Notes: generated from the letters alone by a model not told the origin. A stretch of 64,000 bases of DNA from Gilliamella apicola (GCF_003202915.1 NZ_QGLP01000004.1:434001-498000); one strand, 5' to 3'; positions 46,281 through 56,950 are shown, numbered from the stretch's first letter. A program made the numbers and translations.

Positions 46281-49094
46281 CTATTTCATCTTGCTTTTTG
46301 GTTTATTACTATTTTTGATAGTTTTCACAGGAGCTACTTTTATCGATTTAGTTGTCTGCGCTTTTTTCGATTTAGCTTTCTGATTTGGCTGTTTGGCCCA
46401 CTCAAGTACAATGCCCTCGCTTTTATCAAAGTCGAGAATTAATGTTTGTGTTGTATCAGGATGATGACTATCTCTTTGCAAGAGAAGGTTTGATACCACC
46501 GGTAAAATTTGTTGATTTAAAATACTATCAATATTTCTTGCTCCAGTATCTGGTAATAAACATGCAGCAACCAATTGATCGTAGAGTTGTTCGCCCACAT
46601 TAAAATCGATTTTATAATGTTTTTGTAACCGTGAAGCCACATTGTCTAATTTCATTTTCACAATATGTCGTAATGAATCGTTTGCTAGCGGTGTGAAAAT
46701 AACAGTTTGAAAACGTGCAAGCAGTGCTGGTTGAAAGTGTTCTCGAATAATTGGACGTAATAATTCATGCTGTGTAGCTAGATCTGCATCAGGCATTTGT
46801 TCAAAAAGTGCCATAAGTTCATCGCTACCCAGATTCGACGTCATAAGAATTAATGTGTTGCGAAAATCAATTTCCCGACCTTCTCCATCTCGCATAAATC
46901 CACGGTCAAAAACTTGATAAAATAAGTTAAGCACGTCGCGATGTGCTTTTTCAACTTCATCTAATAAAACTACGCTATAAGGCCGTTTTCTGACAGCTTC
47001 TGTCAAAACGCCACCTTGACCATATCCGACATAGCCAGGAGGTGATCCTTTGAGTTGAGAGACAGTGTGTGCTTCTTGGTACTCAGACATATTGATAGTA
47101 ATCAGCGATTGTTGACCACCGAATAATGTGTCAGCCAGTGCCAAAGCTGTTTCAGTTTTACCTACACCGGAAGGCCCAACGAGTAAAAATACCCCCATCG
47201 GGGCTTCTTCTGAAGTGAGTCCTGTTTTAGCTGCTCGAATCCGTTTGGCGATTTCAAACAACGCATTATCTTGTCCTACTACACGTAAACGAAGATCGTC
47301 CTCAAGTGTCAATAAATGGCTTTGTTCATCTTTTAATAGACTTTCTAATGGAACACCCGTCCAATCTGCAATGACAGAAGATACCGTGCGACTATCCACA
47401 TCTAACGACAATAATGGTGCAGTACCTTGCAGTTCAGTTAATGTTTGCTGAGCTTCGGCCAGTTGCTTGCGGATTTTTTTATCAGCCTTAGGGGTTAGTT
47501 TTTTTCGTAACTCAATTAATGTTTCAACCTGTTTCTTTTCTTTTTCGAATTGAGTTTTTGCGAAAGTTAATTTTTGCTGTAATTGGCTTAATTGGCTATC
47601 AATATCGGTTAGACGCGTTGTTGCGTCAGATTCGCCAAGGGAAACATCAACCTCAATGGCTTCTTTTTCGATAATGAGTGCATCAATCTTAGCTTCAATT
47701 TTTGTAATTGATTCAGGAATCGTATCTAACCCCATTCTAACACGGGCAGATGCGGTATCTAATAGATCAACGGCTTTGTCGGGTAATTGACGACCACTAA
47801 TATAACGTCGAGATAATGACACCGCAGTTTTGACTGCTTCATCAAGAATATGAACACCATGATGCTGCGCATATCGTGATTTTAATCCGCGTAACATAAG
47901 GCTTGCTTTTTCATCATCGGGTTCATCGACTTTAACCATTTGAAAACGTCGTTCAAGTGCGGCATCTTTCTCAAAATATTGTTTATATTCCGACCATGTT
48001 GTGGCAGCAATAGTTCGCAATTCTCCCCTTGCTAGAGCTGGTTTTAACAAATTGGCGGCATCTGCACCACCGGCAGAATTTCCTGCACCAATGATTGTAT
48101 GAGCTTCATCGATAAACAATAATATCGGTACTTGAGATTGCTGAACCGCGTCAATAACATTTTTCAGCCTTTGTTCAAATTCACCTTTAACGCCGGCTCC
48201 AGCTTGAAGCAAACCGAGATCGAGTGTAAGTATACTGACACCCTTAAGGTTGGTTGGTACATTACCTTCAGCGATACGCAATGCTAATCCTTCAACTAGC
48301 GCGGTTTTCCCGACGCCTGGTTCCCCTACCAAAATGGGGTTATTTTTACGACGACGGGATAAAATATCCACCATCTGACGAATCTCATCATCACGACCAA
48401 ATACTGGATCAATTTTTCCAGTTTTGGCTTTTTCAGTGACATCTTCAGTGAAGCGATTCAGTGCTGCTTGGTGATGATTCTGCTTAGAATGAGTATTTGA
48501 GGTAGAAGATTGCGACGTTTTGGGCTGTATATCCTTGTCGGGAGTATCCGTTTGGGGCGCTTTATCTACTTGCTCTAGTGATACGGTGATCTCATCTGTT
48601 GAATAACTATATTGATTACTTGGATTTTCATCAGACATCTGATCTAACATTGAACGCATTTTTTGTAATGAGATAACCGATAGACTTAACAATGGCCATG
48701 CTTGTTGCGCTTTTAAGCAATGAGGCATCTCTTGTAGTGCCTGTAAAATATGCACGGAGCGAATCATGTCTTCATTATCTTCTAATGAGGCTTTTAACCA
48801 TGCTGACTGTAATATCGCAATCAACGATGATGATAAACTGGGTTTTTTATTAATTGTATGCGGTAATGAATCCAAATAGCTGAGTAATCCTTGCCAAACG
48901 TTATCCATATTCAGCTGATAGTGCCTTGTGATAACCGTAATATCGCCAGATCCTTGTTCTAATAATTTTAATAACCAATGCTCAAGTGTGATTTCCGTAT
49001 GTGCGCGTGTTTGGCATAATCCAGCCGCTGACTCAAGTGCTTTGGCACAATAGGGATTTAGTCTTCTTAATAACACAGAGGGATCCGCAATCAT
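46281..49094 (-). CDS. clpV: ClpV (TssH) sheath-recycling AAA+ ATPase
   Basis: 937 residues from ATG 49092-49094 with AAGGA upstream; a longer frame to 49172 adds a non-homologous leader. The N-domain starts LLRRLNPYCAKALESAAGLC. AAA1 has GEPGVGKTA and LLFIDEAHTI; AAA2 has VGPSGVGKTE and VVLLDEVEKAH; an M-domain coiled coil lies near 440-560. ClpV disassembles the contracted TssBC sheath. The basic, Lys-rich C-terminal tail (about 900-937) is unusual. A Ser/Thr/Gln-rich linker (about 165-225) separates the N-domain from AAA1. Confidence 0.95.
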   Translation of the reverse strand: MIADPSVLLRRLNPYCAKALESAAGLCQTRAHTEITLEHWLLKLLEQGSGDITVITRHYQLNMDNVWQGLLSYLDSLPHTINKKPSLSSSLIAILQSAWLKASLEDNEDMIRSVHILQALQEMPHCLKAQQAWPLLSLSVISLQKMRSMLDQMSDENPSNQYSYSTDEITVSLEQVDKAPQTDTPDKDIQPKTSQSSTSNTHSKQNHHQAALNRFTEDVTEKAKTGKIDPVFGRDDEIRQMVDILSRRRKNNPILVGEPGVGKTALVEGLALRIAEGNVPTNLKGVSILTLDLGLLQAGAGVKGEFEQRLKNVIDAVQQSQVPILLFIDEAHTIIGAGNSAGGADAANLLKPALARGELRTIAATTWSEYKQYFEKDAALERRFQMVKVDEPDDEKASLMLRGLKSRYAQHHGVHILDEAVKTAVSLSRRYISGRQLPDKAVDLLDTASARVRMGLDTIPESITKIEAKIDALIIEKEAIEVDVSLGESDATTRLTDIDSQLSQLQQKLTFAKTQFEKEKKQVETLIELRKKLTPKADKKIRKQLAEAQQTLTELQGTAPLLSLDVDSRTVSSVIADWTGVPLESLLKDEQSHLLTLEDDLRLRVVGQDNALFEIAKRIRAAKTGLTSEEAPMGVFLLVGPSGVGKTETALALADTLFGGQQSLITINMSEYQEAHTVSQLKGSPPGYVGYGQGGVLTEAVRKRPYSVVLLDEVEKAHRDVLNLFYQVFDRGFMRDGEGREIDFRNTLILMTSNLGSDELMALFEQMPDADLATQHELLRPIIREHFQPALLARFQTVIFTPLANDSLRHIVKMKLDNVASRLQKHYKIDFNVGEQLYDQLVAACLLPDTGARNIDSILNQQILPVVSNLLLQRDSHHPDTTQTLILDFDKSEGIVLEWAKQPNQKAKSKKAQTTKSIKVAPVKTIKNSNKPKSKMK

Positions 49095-49171
49095 GACTAT
49101 TCCTTTTATTATTTCATTGTTAAACCAATAATGGTTGAACCTGTTTTTCAACAGGATCAACCGATGCGACA

Positions 49172-49660
49172 TTAGCCACGGTTTTCAACCCAACTGTCTG
49201 AGTGAATAATATTGCCATCTTTGTAAGTCCACGTTATTTTTTCATAACGCAGTTCAATACGTTCTAAATGGTTATATTGTTCTTTGGTTGGATCTTTAAT
49301 GTTATGCATTTCAGGTTTAATCGATACTACTTTCACGCCATCCATTAACGTATTGAAATATTCAACTTCTTGCCCTGCATCATTAATTTTGTACCATTTA
49401 ATTTCAACAGATTTTAAATTTTGACCAGTGGTCACTGCTTTATAGAGATAAGGCGATGAAGCATCTACTTCTTTAACAAATTCAAGTGCTTTATGAACAC
49501 GAGTCCCTGTTAATTTACCTGTATTGCCATCTGTCGGTATGTAGACTTTATGGTCAAACTCAACAACTTCAACACTACCTTCACGACCGACTACGGTTAC
49601 AGAACCTTTAATATCTGCACCACCGTCATCTTTTAAAAACATATATGCTGGAACTGCCAT
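49172..49660 (-). CDS. hcp: Hcp (TssD) tube protein
   Basis: 162 residues, the normal Hcp length. MAVPAYMFLKDDGGADIKGS, the loop VYIPTDGNTGKLTGTRVH and the end ELRYEKITWTYKDGNIIHSDSW fit the Hcp1 family. It stacks as hexameric rings inside the sheath. Strong ribosome site AAAAGGAG upstream. Confidence 0.95.
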   Translation of the reverse strand: MAVPAYMFLKDDGGADIKGSVTVVGREGSVEVVEFDHKVYIPTDGNTGKLTGTRVHKALEFVKEVDASSPYLYKAVTTGQNLKSVEIKWYKINDAGQEVEYFNTLMDGVKVVSIKPEMHNIKDPTKEQYNHLERIELRYEKITWTYKDGNIIHSDSWVENRG

Positions 49661-49696
49661 AGTATTTCTCCTTTTGTTGGTTTTTTTTTCACATTT

Positions 49697-51457
49697 TCAT
49701 TCTTCATTTGCCAAAATACAATTTGACATTTGAGGAATTAAACTAATTTCAACTCGTCGATTTTTTGCTCGATTTTCTAATGTATCATTATTTACTAAAG
49801 GCTTTTTAGCACCATATCCTTGTATCGCAAAACAGGTTTCAGGAATATCACTTGTTTTTATGATCCAGTTTCTTACTGCAACCGCCCGCTCTAATGATAA
49901 TTGTATATTTTTGCTTTCATCACCAGTCGAATCAGTATGACCTGTAATTAAAATAAGCCATCCAGTGCCTTGATTAGCATTGATCTGTTTTTTCATTTCC
50001 ATTAAAGCGTTAACTAATACTTTACTTGAGTCTGATTTTAGGTTTGACTGCCCACTTTCAAAAAGTGATAAACTATCTAATCGTATAACGGGAGGTGGAT
50101 CTTTGATCACTACTTCGGTTTCTTTGACAATGATTTTTACAGGCTCTGGTGGTTTTGCCACATAATCACTCATTGCAATATCTAATGGTTTAACCAATTG
50201 TTGCCCTCGATAAAGTCCCATTCCTAAACGAACCGGCTCACCTTGTGCTAAATATTGATTTAATATGGCTCTATCCTCTTTTAATTGTTCAAGCGCTTGC
50301 CGTTTTTCCTCATAAGATTCCATAGAAATGAGCTGGTAAAGGTGAATATCATTTTGTATCTGCTCAGCAAGTTTAAGATTATTCCAAAACGACGCGCCCA
50401 AACAACCGATCATAAAAACAGATGTAATCATGATTAAACCACAGATCATCGTGCAAATTGGCGAGAATGGGTATGCTATAGGCATAAATTTTACTAATGC
50501 ATCAGGCGGGCTGACGACTTCTTGTATTTTATGTGTATTTGGAAGAGACAATGTGGTCAAGCTTTCCCATAATTTCTGCATCACATTATCGTTGGTTACT
50601 GATTGATTAATGGGATAAATCGCCATAGCAGTTGGTACACATTTAGCGATAGGTTGTTTTGAATCGACTAACGTCGCTAACACAATACGTTCAATCCAAG
50701 ATTGCGTTTCGTTCAAAAAAGGTCGTAATCTCAAACGCCGTTCTCGTTCATCTGAAGCAATTTTGATGTCATTTACCCAGTTATTAATAGGTGATAAGTA
50801 ACGATCAAGTAAGTATAGTTGTTTATTGACTAGTTGAAACCAGTAAATCGGCAATGGATTTTGTTCATCGTAAATTAAATCGTTAAAACCAATATGGGTT
50901 GATAAATAGACAGGCACTTGGTATTTTGCTATGCGACAAGTGTCAACCCAAGATTGACGAAATGCTTGCAATTTAGCGATCAATAATCCTTGTTTATCTT
51001 CTAATTCGGGAGCAAGGGCAAGAAATATGCCTACTCGCCCTAACATGTCCGGCCATTTCGCGATTAATGAATCATAGACTATGGGAAGATGAGAGTACTC
51101 ATCGACATAGATCCAAACCGCTTCAGATGAGACTAACACATTCGATTCAGCCAATGATAAATCGTGAGGAAAAAAATCTTTTGCAGCACTCCCCGTTACC
51201 AATAAAATCGGTAAACGATAACGTTGTCTTGCTGGCAATAAATCAAGTTTTTGTGTCAAAAACTGAATGTTTGCTGTTGATGAAGCAAGTATTCGTCGGT
51301 AGTGCTGCATTCGCCATAATAATCCGCTGGCAATTGCTACAATTAGAATGGCGCCAATAATCTTCCAACCAATAGTTATCGGTAAGAAAACAAATAGTAG
51401 CAATAAGCTTAATATAACCGCGTAGATAATTTGGATACGCTTAGGGTAATCGCTCAT
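49697..51457 (-). CDS. T6SS-associated OmpA-family peptidoglycan-binding protein (TagL-like)
   Basis: 586 residues. Membrane helices lie near residues 8-48 (two) and 333-355. The C-terminal OmpA/MotB domain (about 455-580) contains LSLFESGQSNL, ITGHTDSTGDE and the peptidoglycan-diaminopimelate-binding pattern (LSLERAVAVRNWI; ENRAKNRRVEISL). It lies between tssL and hcp. In such systems this protein anchors the membrane complex to the cell wall, replacing the peptidoglycan-binding part of an extended TssL. Confidence 0.85.
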   Translation of the reverse strand: MSDYPKRIQIIYAVILSLLLLFVFLPITIGWKIIGAILIVAIASGLLWRMQHYRRILASSTANIQFLTQKLDLLPARQRYRLPILLVTGSAAKDFFPHDLSLAESNVLVSSEAVWIYVDEYSHLPIVYDSLIAKWPDMLGRVGIFLALAPELEDKQGLLIAKLQAFRQSWVDTCRIAKYQVPVYLSTHIGFNDLIYDEQNPLPIYWFQLVNKQLYLLDRYLSPINNWVNDIKIASDERERRLRLRPFLNETQSWIERIVLATLVDSKQPIAKCVPTAMAIYPINQSVTNDNVMQKLWESLTTLSLPNTHKIQEVVSPPDALVKFMPIAYPFSPICTMICGLIMITSVFMIGCLGASFWNNLKLAEQIQNDIHLYQLISMESYEEKRQALEQLKEDRAILNQYLAQGEPVRLGMGLYRGQQLVKPLDIAMSDYVAKPPEPVKIIVKETEVVIKDPPPVIRLDSLSLFESGQSNLKSDSSKVLVNALMEMKKQINANQGTGWLILITGHTDSTGDESKNIQLSLERAVAVRNWIIKTSDIPETCFAIQGYGAKKPLVNNDTLENRAKNRRVEISLIPQMSNCILANEE

Positions 51458-51468
51458 AAAACACCTTT

Positions 51469-52134
51469 TTAACCGACAATTTGTTGAATCAATGTATCAA
51501 GTTGATCATTTAATATGAAATAGAGTGCAACAACAGCAAAAACCGATAATGCAGTGCAAGATAATAAGAGAGTTTTTCGCCCCCAATACCGGAAAGTTTG
51601 TGTCTGCTCAATTATCGGGTGTGATTGTTCAGGTTCATATTCGCGTACAGCTTCACGCAATGCTAAAATGAGGTGCTCTCGTTCCATTTGAGGTTTATCA
51701 AGATAACGACCTTGAAATCCTAATCCCAATACTCGGTCAAAACAACTCAACACTAACAACTCTTTTATATCCGCTTTCAATCGTGTTCGAATTTTTTCAA
51801 ATAAATCATCACCGGCATTATGAGTATTAAAAAAAATAACTTGTAATGGTGCACCTAACCATTCATCGTAGTCTTGATTTTTAGGGTTATCTCGATGGCA
51901 AAGCAAGACAGTTTCATCTAATAATGCACATAAAGCGTAACTAATATCGTCAATTACATCATGGCTATATTGGGCGTTATATAAATTGTCACGAACCGTT
52001 ATTACCTGCTGCTTACAAAGCTCGTATAATTTATGTCCAGAAGGAATATCTGCTTTAGCTTTTAGTTGTACTACCACTAAGATTGAATCTCTTAACAACT
52101 CATCAATAACCAGTTTTTGGGGTTCTATACTCAT
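51469..52134 (-). CDS. tssL: TssL (DotU family) inner-membrane protein
   Basis: About 221 residues from ATG 52132-52134, with AGGA 8 bp upstream. The cytosolic hook domain shows the DotU pattern DISYALCALLDETVLL then GDDLFEKIRTRL and FDRVLGLGFQGRY. One C-terminal membrane helix lies near 185-207. It is the short TssL without a fused peptidoglycan-binding domain, consistent with a separate OmpA-like protein next door. Confidence 0.93.
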   Translation of the reverse strand: MSIEPQKLVIDELLRDSILVVVQLKAKADIPSGHKLYELCKQQVITVRDNLYNAQYSHDVIDDISYALCALLDETVLLCHRDNPKNQDYDEWLGAPLQVIFFNTHNAGDDLFEKIRTRLKADIKELLVLSCFDRVLGLGFQGRYLDKPQMEREHLILALREAVREYEPEQSHPIIEQTQTFRYWGRKTLLLSCTALSVFAVVALYFILNDQLDTLIQQIVG

Positions 52135-52144
52135 AATGTTTATC

Positions 52145-53497
52145 CTATGATCGCAAAACAGCGAACAATTCCAATGAAATATCAGGCATTGCCCTCGGCA
52201 CATAAAATTCACAACATCGCGTTAGCAACATATTTTTTGCTGCATCATGTGAAAGATCTAATGCAAAATATTGATTCTCTAAACGCATCGGTATAGCCGC
52301 GGGCACATGACTCAGCGCTTTTAATGGGATTCCTGATAAAGCTGAATGTATAATCTGCCTTACATCATCAGGTGCTCCAGCTTTACATAAAATTGGAAAT
52401 TGTGACTGTAATTGATGTCCCGGCATACTTGAACGAACAGAGAGATAAAAATCAGCATCTTCAACTAGTCGAGAATCGTTTAATCTTCCTGTCCATAATG
52501 TATCTTTGTCATGAACCAAATCAATTTTAATTACGCGAGAAGGTAAACTTTCTTCTAATAAATTGCGTACTAATCCAAAAAGAGGAGGGAACACGTCATT
52601 GAGTGTAGTATGCTGATAAGTGGGAATACCATCAACATCATTCGCCAATGAAAATGTGAGTAAAGCCCCTGTTAATGCGGTTAACGTTTGATAAAGATTT
52701 TCTGGATGGATAGTCGGATTATCTCGCAAGAACTTAAGCTGCGGTTCAAAAGTGTTTAATGCATTTAAAAGCCAAAATAAAGAAACATCAGCGATCGCAA
52801 ATTCGGCCATTTGTTGATTGCGTTCATGACGCATACCCATCAAGCGCTGACGTTTTGCTTGTATTTGAACACAGAGTAGCTCTAACTCTTTCAATAATGC
52901 TCCACTTTGAGTAAATAGATTCACTAGTGGTGGAATATAGTCAAAATCAAGGACAAATTGGCCATTAAGATTTCGTTTTAATTTTGCAATCGGACAGGTT
53001 AAATAATCGCTATGGTCTTCAAAGTCGAATAAAAATGTTAAAGCATAACGTTCAACGGCAATGGTTTCAGTATTTTGACCAAACAGGTCGGTTACTTCAA
53101 TCCATTCTTGTCGATAACGCAACGGTCTCTCAAGAAGTTGATTATCTTGTAAGCAGTTTCCGCCATTAGCCTGCAATAACGGAATGCCCACAAAAACAGT
53201 AACTTCTTCAAGCTCAACCGGTATATCGGTATTAAGTGCTCTGATTTCCGGTAACTTATCAGCAACATCGGTATTGATGAACACACCATCAGGAAAACGA
53301 ATGCTGATTGATTCGATTTTAAGACGATCTACCGTCAGAGCTTGTGTATCAATAATCAGTTTTTCAATGCCCCACGGATTAGCCACCGACATAGTGGCTA
53401 ATTTTTGTGAGGAAAATTGGTTCCACAATATTTGTTGTTGAAATTGTTGAGGCGTCAAAAAGACGCCCTCATTCCATAGAGGACGAAAAATTTTCAT
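52145..53497 (-). CDS. tssK: TssK baseplate-membrane complex adaptor
   Basis: About 450 residues from ATG 53495-53497 (AGGAC upstream). The start MKIFRPLWNEGVFLTPQQFQ is diagnostic. TssK trimers link the TssEFG wedge to the TssLM membrane complex. It is separated from tssL by 10 bp. Confidence 0.94.
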   Translation of the reverse strand: MKIFRPLWNEGVFLTPQQFQQQILWNQFSSQKLATMSVANPWGIEKLIIDTQALTVDRLKIESISIRFPDGVFINTDVADKLPEIRALNTDIPVELEEVTVFVGIPLLQANGGNCLQDNQLLERPLRYRQEWIEVTDLFGQNTETIAVERYALTFLFDFEDHSDYLTCPIAKLKRNLNGQFVLDFDYIPPLVNLFTQSGALLKELELLCVQIQAKRQRLMGMRHERNQQMAEFAIADVSLFWLLNALNTFEPQLKFLRDNPTIHPENLYQTLTALTGALLTFSLANDVDGIPTYQHTTLNDVFPPLFGLVRNLLEESLPSRVIKIDLVHDKDTLWTGRLNDSRLVEDADFYLSVRSSMPGHQLQSQFPILCKAGAPDDVRQIIHSALSGIPLKALSHVPAAIPMRLENQYFALDLSHDAAKNMLLTRCCEFYVPRAMPDISLELFAVLRS

Positions 53498-53532
53498 GTG
53501 TCCTAACACTCCCAGTTTTTATATAAATGATA

Positions 53533-55065
53533 TTACGCTTTGGCTTTTGGCATTTGTGATACCATCGACAAATTAATATCCATTCCTTCAATCTGGAAAT
53601 GAGGGATTAAAAAAGTTTTAACGCGGAAGAACCCCGGATTATCCTCAATATCTTCAACTATCACTTTGGCTTCTCGTAATGGATGTGAGGCTTGAACTTC
53701 ATCACTAGGATCGGTCATTTCTGTAACAAGGTTACTAATCCATTTGTTTAATTCAAGCTCTAATACTCTGCGATCTTTCGTTGCACCAATATTTTCGCGT
53801 TGAATCACCTTTAAATAGTGTGCAATACGTGATAATAAGAAAATGTAAGGTAAGCGCGCATTAATACGACTATTAGCCGTAGCTTCTTTTGTATCATAAA
53901 GCGCTGGTTTTTGTGTTGAATTAGCTGAAAAGAAGCATGCATAGTCTCTATTTTTATAAAAAGAGAGGGGAATAAAGCCTAAATTTGCGAATTCAAATTC
54001 TCGTGTTTCAGGAATAAGTACTTCTGTTGGAATCTTAACTTGGTTACCCGTTCCTAAATCGTAAAGGTGTATTGGTAGATCTTCAACTAGCCCACCTGCT
54101 TGTGGTCCTCGAATCTGAACACACCAGCCGTTGCGAATAAAGCTTTGCACCATGTTAGCAGCAAAAGCATATGAAGCATTAGCCCATAAATAACGGTTAT
54201 GCTCTAGACCTTTAACGTCCTCAACATAGTTAAAGCTACGAACTGGCACAGTATCAGGACCATAAGGTAAACGCGCTAATACTCTTGGTAATGTAAGCCC
54301 CACATAACGAGAGTCGTCTGTATCACGGTAACTATTCCATTTGGTATACTCTGCACGATCAAAATAGTTAGCAATATCTTTTATCGCCGCCACTTCTTCC
54401 ATGGTCTCTTTACCAAAGAATTTAGGGCCGACTGAACCCACGAATGGCATATGTGCTGCTGCAGCAACTTTTGAGATATTGCGTAATAAAGCAATATCTT
54501 GTGGACCACGATCAAATTCATAATTTGAAATTGTTACACCGATTGGTTCTCCACCGGGAGTGTCATATTCTTGAATATAAGTATGTCGATAAAAACCTGT
54601 TTGGATAATTTCTGGCGCATCCTCAAAATCTTGACGAAGCTCTTCTTTTGATACATCTAATAATTCAATTTTTACATTGCGACGAAAATCAGTCCGGTTG
54701 ACGAGAAACTTTAACCCACGCCATGTTGCTTCAATTTCTTGAAATGTTTCATTGTGCATAACAGCATCAAGTTGGCGGCTTAATTTCTGATCTATTTGGC
54801 TAATATGATAATCCAATAAATGTTTATCTAGTTTTTCGATTTTTTGAGAGGAATTTTTGATCAATTTAAGCAAAATGTTAACAGCCATTGTAACCCGTTC
54901 ATCTTGTGAAGACTCAAACAAGACGTCATTGTCTTCATATTTATCTATTTCTCCTGCTTTTTCAATCGGGTTTAAATTGATTTTGTTAAATAAAGATTGG
55001 TAAACACTACTATTATCGTCTAACTCTAATTTACTCGTATTTTTTTGTTCCTTTTGCATATTCAT
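53533..55065 (-). CDS. tssC: TssC (VipB) sheath large subunit
   Basis: 510 residues. WRGLKFLVNRTDFRRNVKIE and the ISNYEFDRGPQDIALLRNIS segment are conserved across TssC. Near the end VEDIEDNPGFFRVKTFLIPH fits the C-terminal sheath handshake. With TssB it forms the contractile sheath. GGGAAAAG precedes the start; a second ATG lies two codons in. Confidence 0.95.
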   Translation of the reverse strand: MNMQKEQKNTSKLELDDNSSVYQSLFNKINLNPIEKAGEIDKYEDNDVLFESSQDERVTMAVNILLKLIKNSSQKIEKLDKHLLDYHISQIDQKLSRQLDAVMHNETFQEIEATWRGLKFLVNRTDFRRNVKIELLDVSKEELRQDFEDAPEIIQTGFYRHTYIQEYDTPGGEPIGVTISNYEFDRGPQDIALLRNISKVAAAAHMPFVGSVGPKFFGKETMEEVAAIKDIANYFDRAEYTKWNSYRDTDDSRYVGLTLPRVLARLPYGPDTVPVRSFNYVEDVKGLEHNRYLWANASYAFAANMVQSFIRNGWCVQIRGPQAGGLVEDLPIHLYDLGTGNQVKIPTEVLIPETREFEFANLGFIPLSFYKNRDYACFFSANSTQKPALYDTKEATANSRINARLPYIFLLSRIAHYLKVIQRENIGATKDRRVLELELNKWISNLVTEMTDPSDEVQASHPLREAKVIVEDIEDNPGFFRVKTFLIPHFQIEGMDINLSMVSQMPKAKA

Positions 55066-55143
55066 AACTTTTCCCTTATATTTCCATCCAAAACAAGAAT
55101 CCTAATCTGAAATTTGCTAAACTGATTTATTAAAAATATCTAT

Positions 55144-55644
55144 TTAGTTAGTGCTTTGAGATACAATTGATTCTAATTCAGTACGAAGTTCATCAGATAA
55201 TTGTTCATCTTTCACAATTTTTTCTAATTCATACCGAAATGTAGCGTTATCCAACAAATTTGACTTTAAATCTCTTAATAAATTACGCATAGCGAGTAAA
55301 GATCGAAGGTGTGGAATTCTCTTAGCAATTTGTTCGGGGGAAAAATCATTCATTGATTCAAATGCTAGATTAATACTGATATCACTACCATCATCAGCAA
55401 GGGTGTTAGGAACACTAATTGTTGCTTCAGGTCGAAAATCTTTTAAGACGGCGTCAAAATTATTCTTATTGATTGATACTTTTTCTTTTTCGGATAATGA
55501 ACGTTTATCTTTACCACGACCATAATCACCAATCGATAAAATTTTTAACGGTAATTCAATTTTCTTTTTAGCTCCACCAGTGTGGAGGTCTAATTGAATA
55601 TTGACACGAGCAGGAGGAACTTCATTTTGATAGCTGTTTGACAT
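55144..55644 (-). CDS. tssB: TssB (VipA) sheath small subunit
   Basis: 166 residues. The start SNSYQNEVPPARVNIQLDLH and the ELPLKILSIGDYG segment are typical, as is the C-terminal helix region PHLRSLLAMRNLLRDLKSNL. It is the first gene of the T6SS operon; AAGGAAAAG lies upstream of ATG 55642-55644. Confidence 0.95.
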   Translation of the reverse strand: MSNSYQNEVPPARVNIQLDLHTGGAKKKIELPLKILSIGDYGRGKDKRSLSEKEKVSINKNNFDAVLKDFRPEATISVPNTLADDGSDISINLAFESMNDFSPEQIAKRIPHLRSLLAMRNLLRDLKSNLLDNATFRYELEKIVKDEQLSDELRTELESIVSQSTN

Positions 55645-55891
55645 AACTTTTCCTTATTAAATTTAATATTTATTAAAGCAAAATAAATAATTTTTTACGT
55701 AAAATTATTTTTTTATTCTATGGTCTAAAATCTGCTACTGTTTAAAAATACCCTGTTTCGATGAATAGCTTAATTTAGTTAATTCAATACAAATTCCTTA
55801 GCAATTTCACAATTTGTTATTTTTTTCAATATTCACTATGCTAAACCTGATAAAATAATTTGCAAAGATTTTTTTATCTATTTCGATTAAT
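55645..55891 (-). promoter_or_regulatory. Leader region of the T6SS operon
   Basis: About 250 bp of AT-rich non-coding DNA between tssB and the right end of an IS6 relic. The operon promoter must lie here or in the IS. A TTTTTTACGTAAAATTATTTTTT palindrome-like stretch near 55691-55713 centred on TTTTACGTAAAA could be an operator, but no regulator is assigned. Confidence 0.4.
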
Positions 55892-56675
55892 GGTACCGTC
55901 AAATTAGCTTTTAACAATGAATTGTAATTTAGCTATTAACCTTTAGTTTTGAATTTTAGGCACAACTTTGGTAATAGTATTCCATTCGTTAAATCTACCT
56001 TCGACTAAAATTCTAAATGTCTTAGTTGAGCATAAGCATCTTGTACAGTGAAAATAATCGTAAATATTAGCAAAGCAAGATAGAAATTCCGGTACCTCCT
56101 TTAATAATTTAAAATTTTCTCTAAGTCTTGTCGCTAGGTGTCAGCTTCTGCTCTATTATTGACATAATGATACGTAACAGGAGGGGGGAGTTGAAAGTAA
56201 TATTTTTACAGATTTAATCTAACTTTGTAAGTTCATCTGTAACTACTTTTGAAATGGGGGCGATTCTGTTTACCTTGTTATAAATTTTGTGGTTGCTTTA
56301 CTCTCGCTTTTTTCTTGAACTAACACATCGATCGTTTGACTACCTTGATCAACGGCTCTCCACAAGTAAACGCGTTTAATGTTAATTTTACAAAGAACTT
56401 TATTGATATAAACATGATCGCCATAATATTTGCTATGTTTAATTCGTTTAGCATGAAGTTTTCCAAATTTAAGGCACCAATAATGAATGGCTGCATAAAT
56501 CACAGAGATGCCTTTTGGTATCATGACAAGTTCAATATTACGACAGCTTAACGTAAAACGATAATAGCGCCAAACACAATGACTAATAATAGTGACTGAA
56601 TAACGATGGCTTAAATAGTGTTACTTGTTTTCATCTTTATGATTATACAAAAGATGAGTTAGTTTGACAGTGCCC
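55892..56675 (-). mobile_element. Degenerate IS6-family insertion sequence (copy A)
   Basis: A ~784-bp relic. Its ends are imperfect inverted repeats: GGTACCGTCAAATTAG at the left and, reading inward from the right, GGCACTGTCAAACTAA (12/16). The minus strand encodes a broken transposase. RYYRFTLSCRNIELVMIPKG and HYWCLKFG are the N-terminal part, RVYLWRAVDQGSQTIDVLV is part of the DDE domain, and FANIYDYFHCTRCL with RFNEWNTITKVVPKIQ is the C-terminus. Stops and frameshifts occur between these. The intact middle frame is 56270-56524. No clear target duplication remains. Confidence 0.8.
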
Positions 56676-56950
56676 GTTGAAAACTAACACCAACCAACTC
56701 GACTTAGCGAGAAAAAATGCGTAAATTTAAATCATTAAAACAAGCCCAATTATTCTTATCGTATTTTGGTAATATTTACGATTGTTTCAATTGTGCAAGA
56801 CACTTATGCTTAGTTAAAACCTTTCGAATTTTAGCTGAATGCCGATTTAAGGAATAGGGTATAATTACCCAAATTGCACCTAAAATTCAGAATTTTAAAG
56901 TTAGCTATCAAATTAAGGTTCGCCGTTAAAAGTTAATTTGATAGTGACTT
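56676..56950 (+). mobile_element. 3' fragment of a second IS6-family element (copy B), opposite orientation
   Basis: It begins exactly where copy A ends. The plus strand encodes the C-terminal transposase part: MRKFKSLKQAQLFLSYFGNI, then CARHLCLVKTFRILAECRF, with an upstream frame-broken HQPTR segment. It ends near an IS-terminal-repeat-like TTAATTTGATAGTGAC. It is homologous to the C-terminus of copy A but diverged. The 5' part is missing, as if copy A or a deletion had replaced it. Confidence 0.72.
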
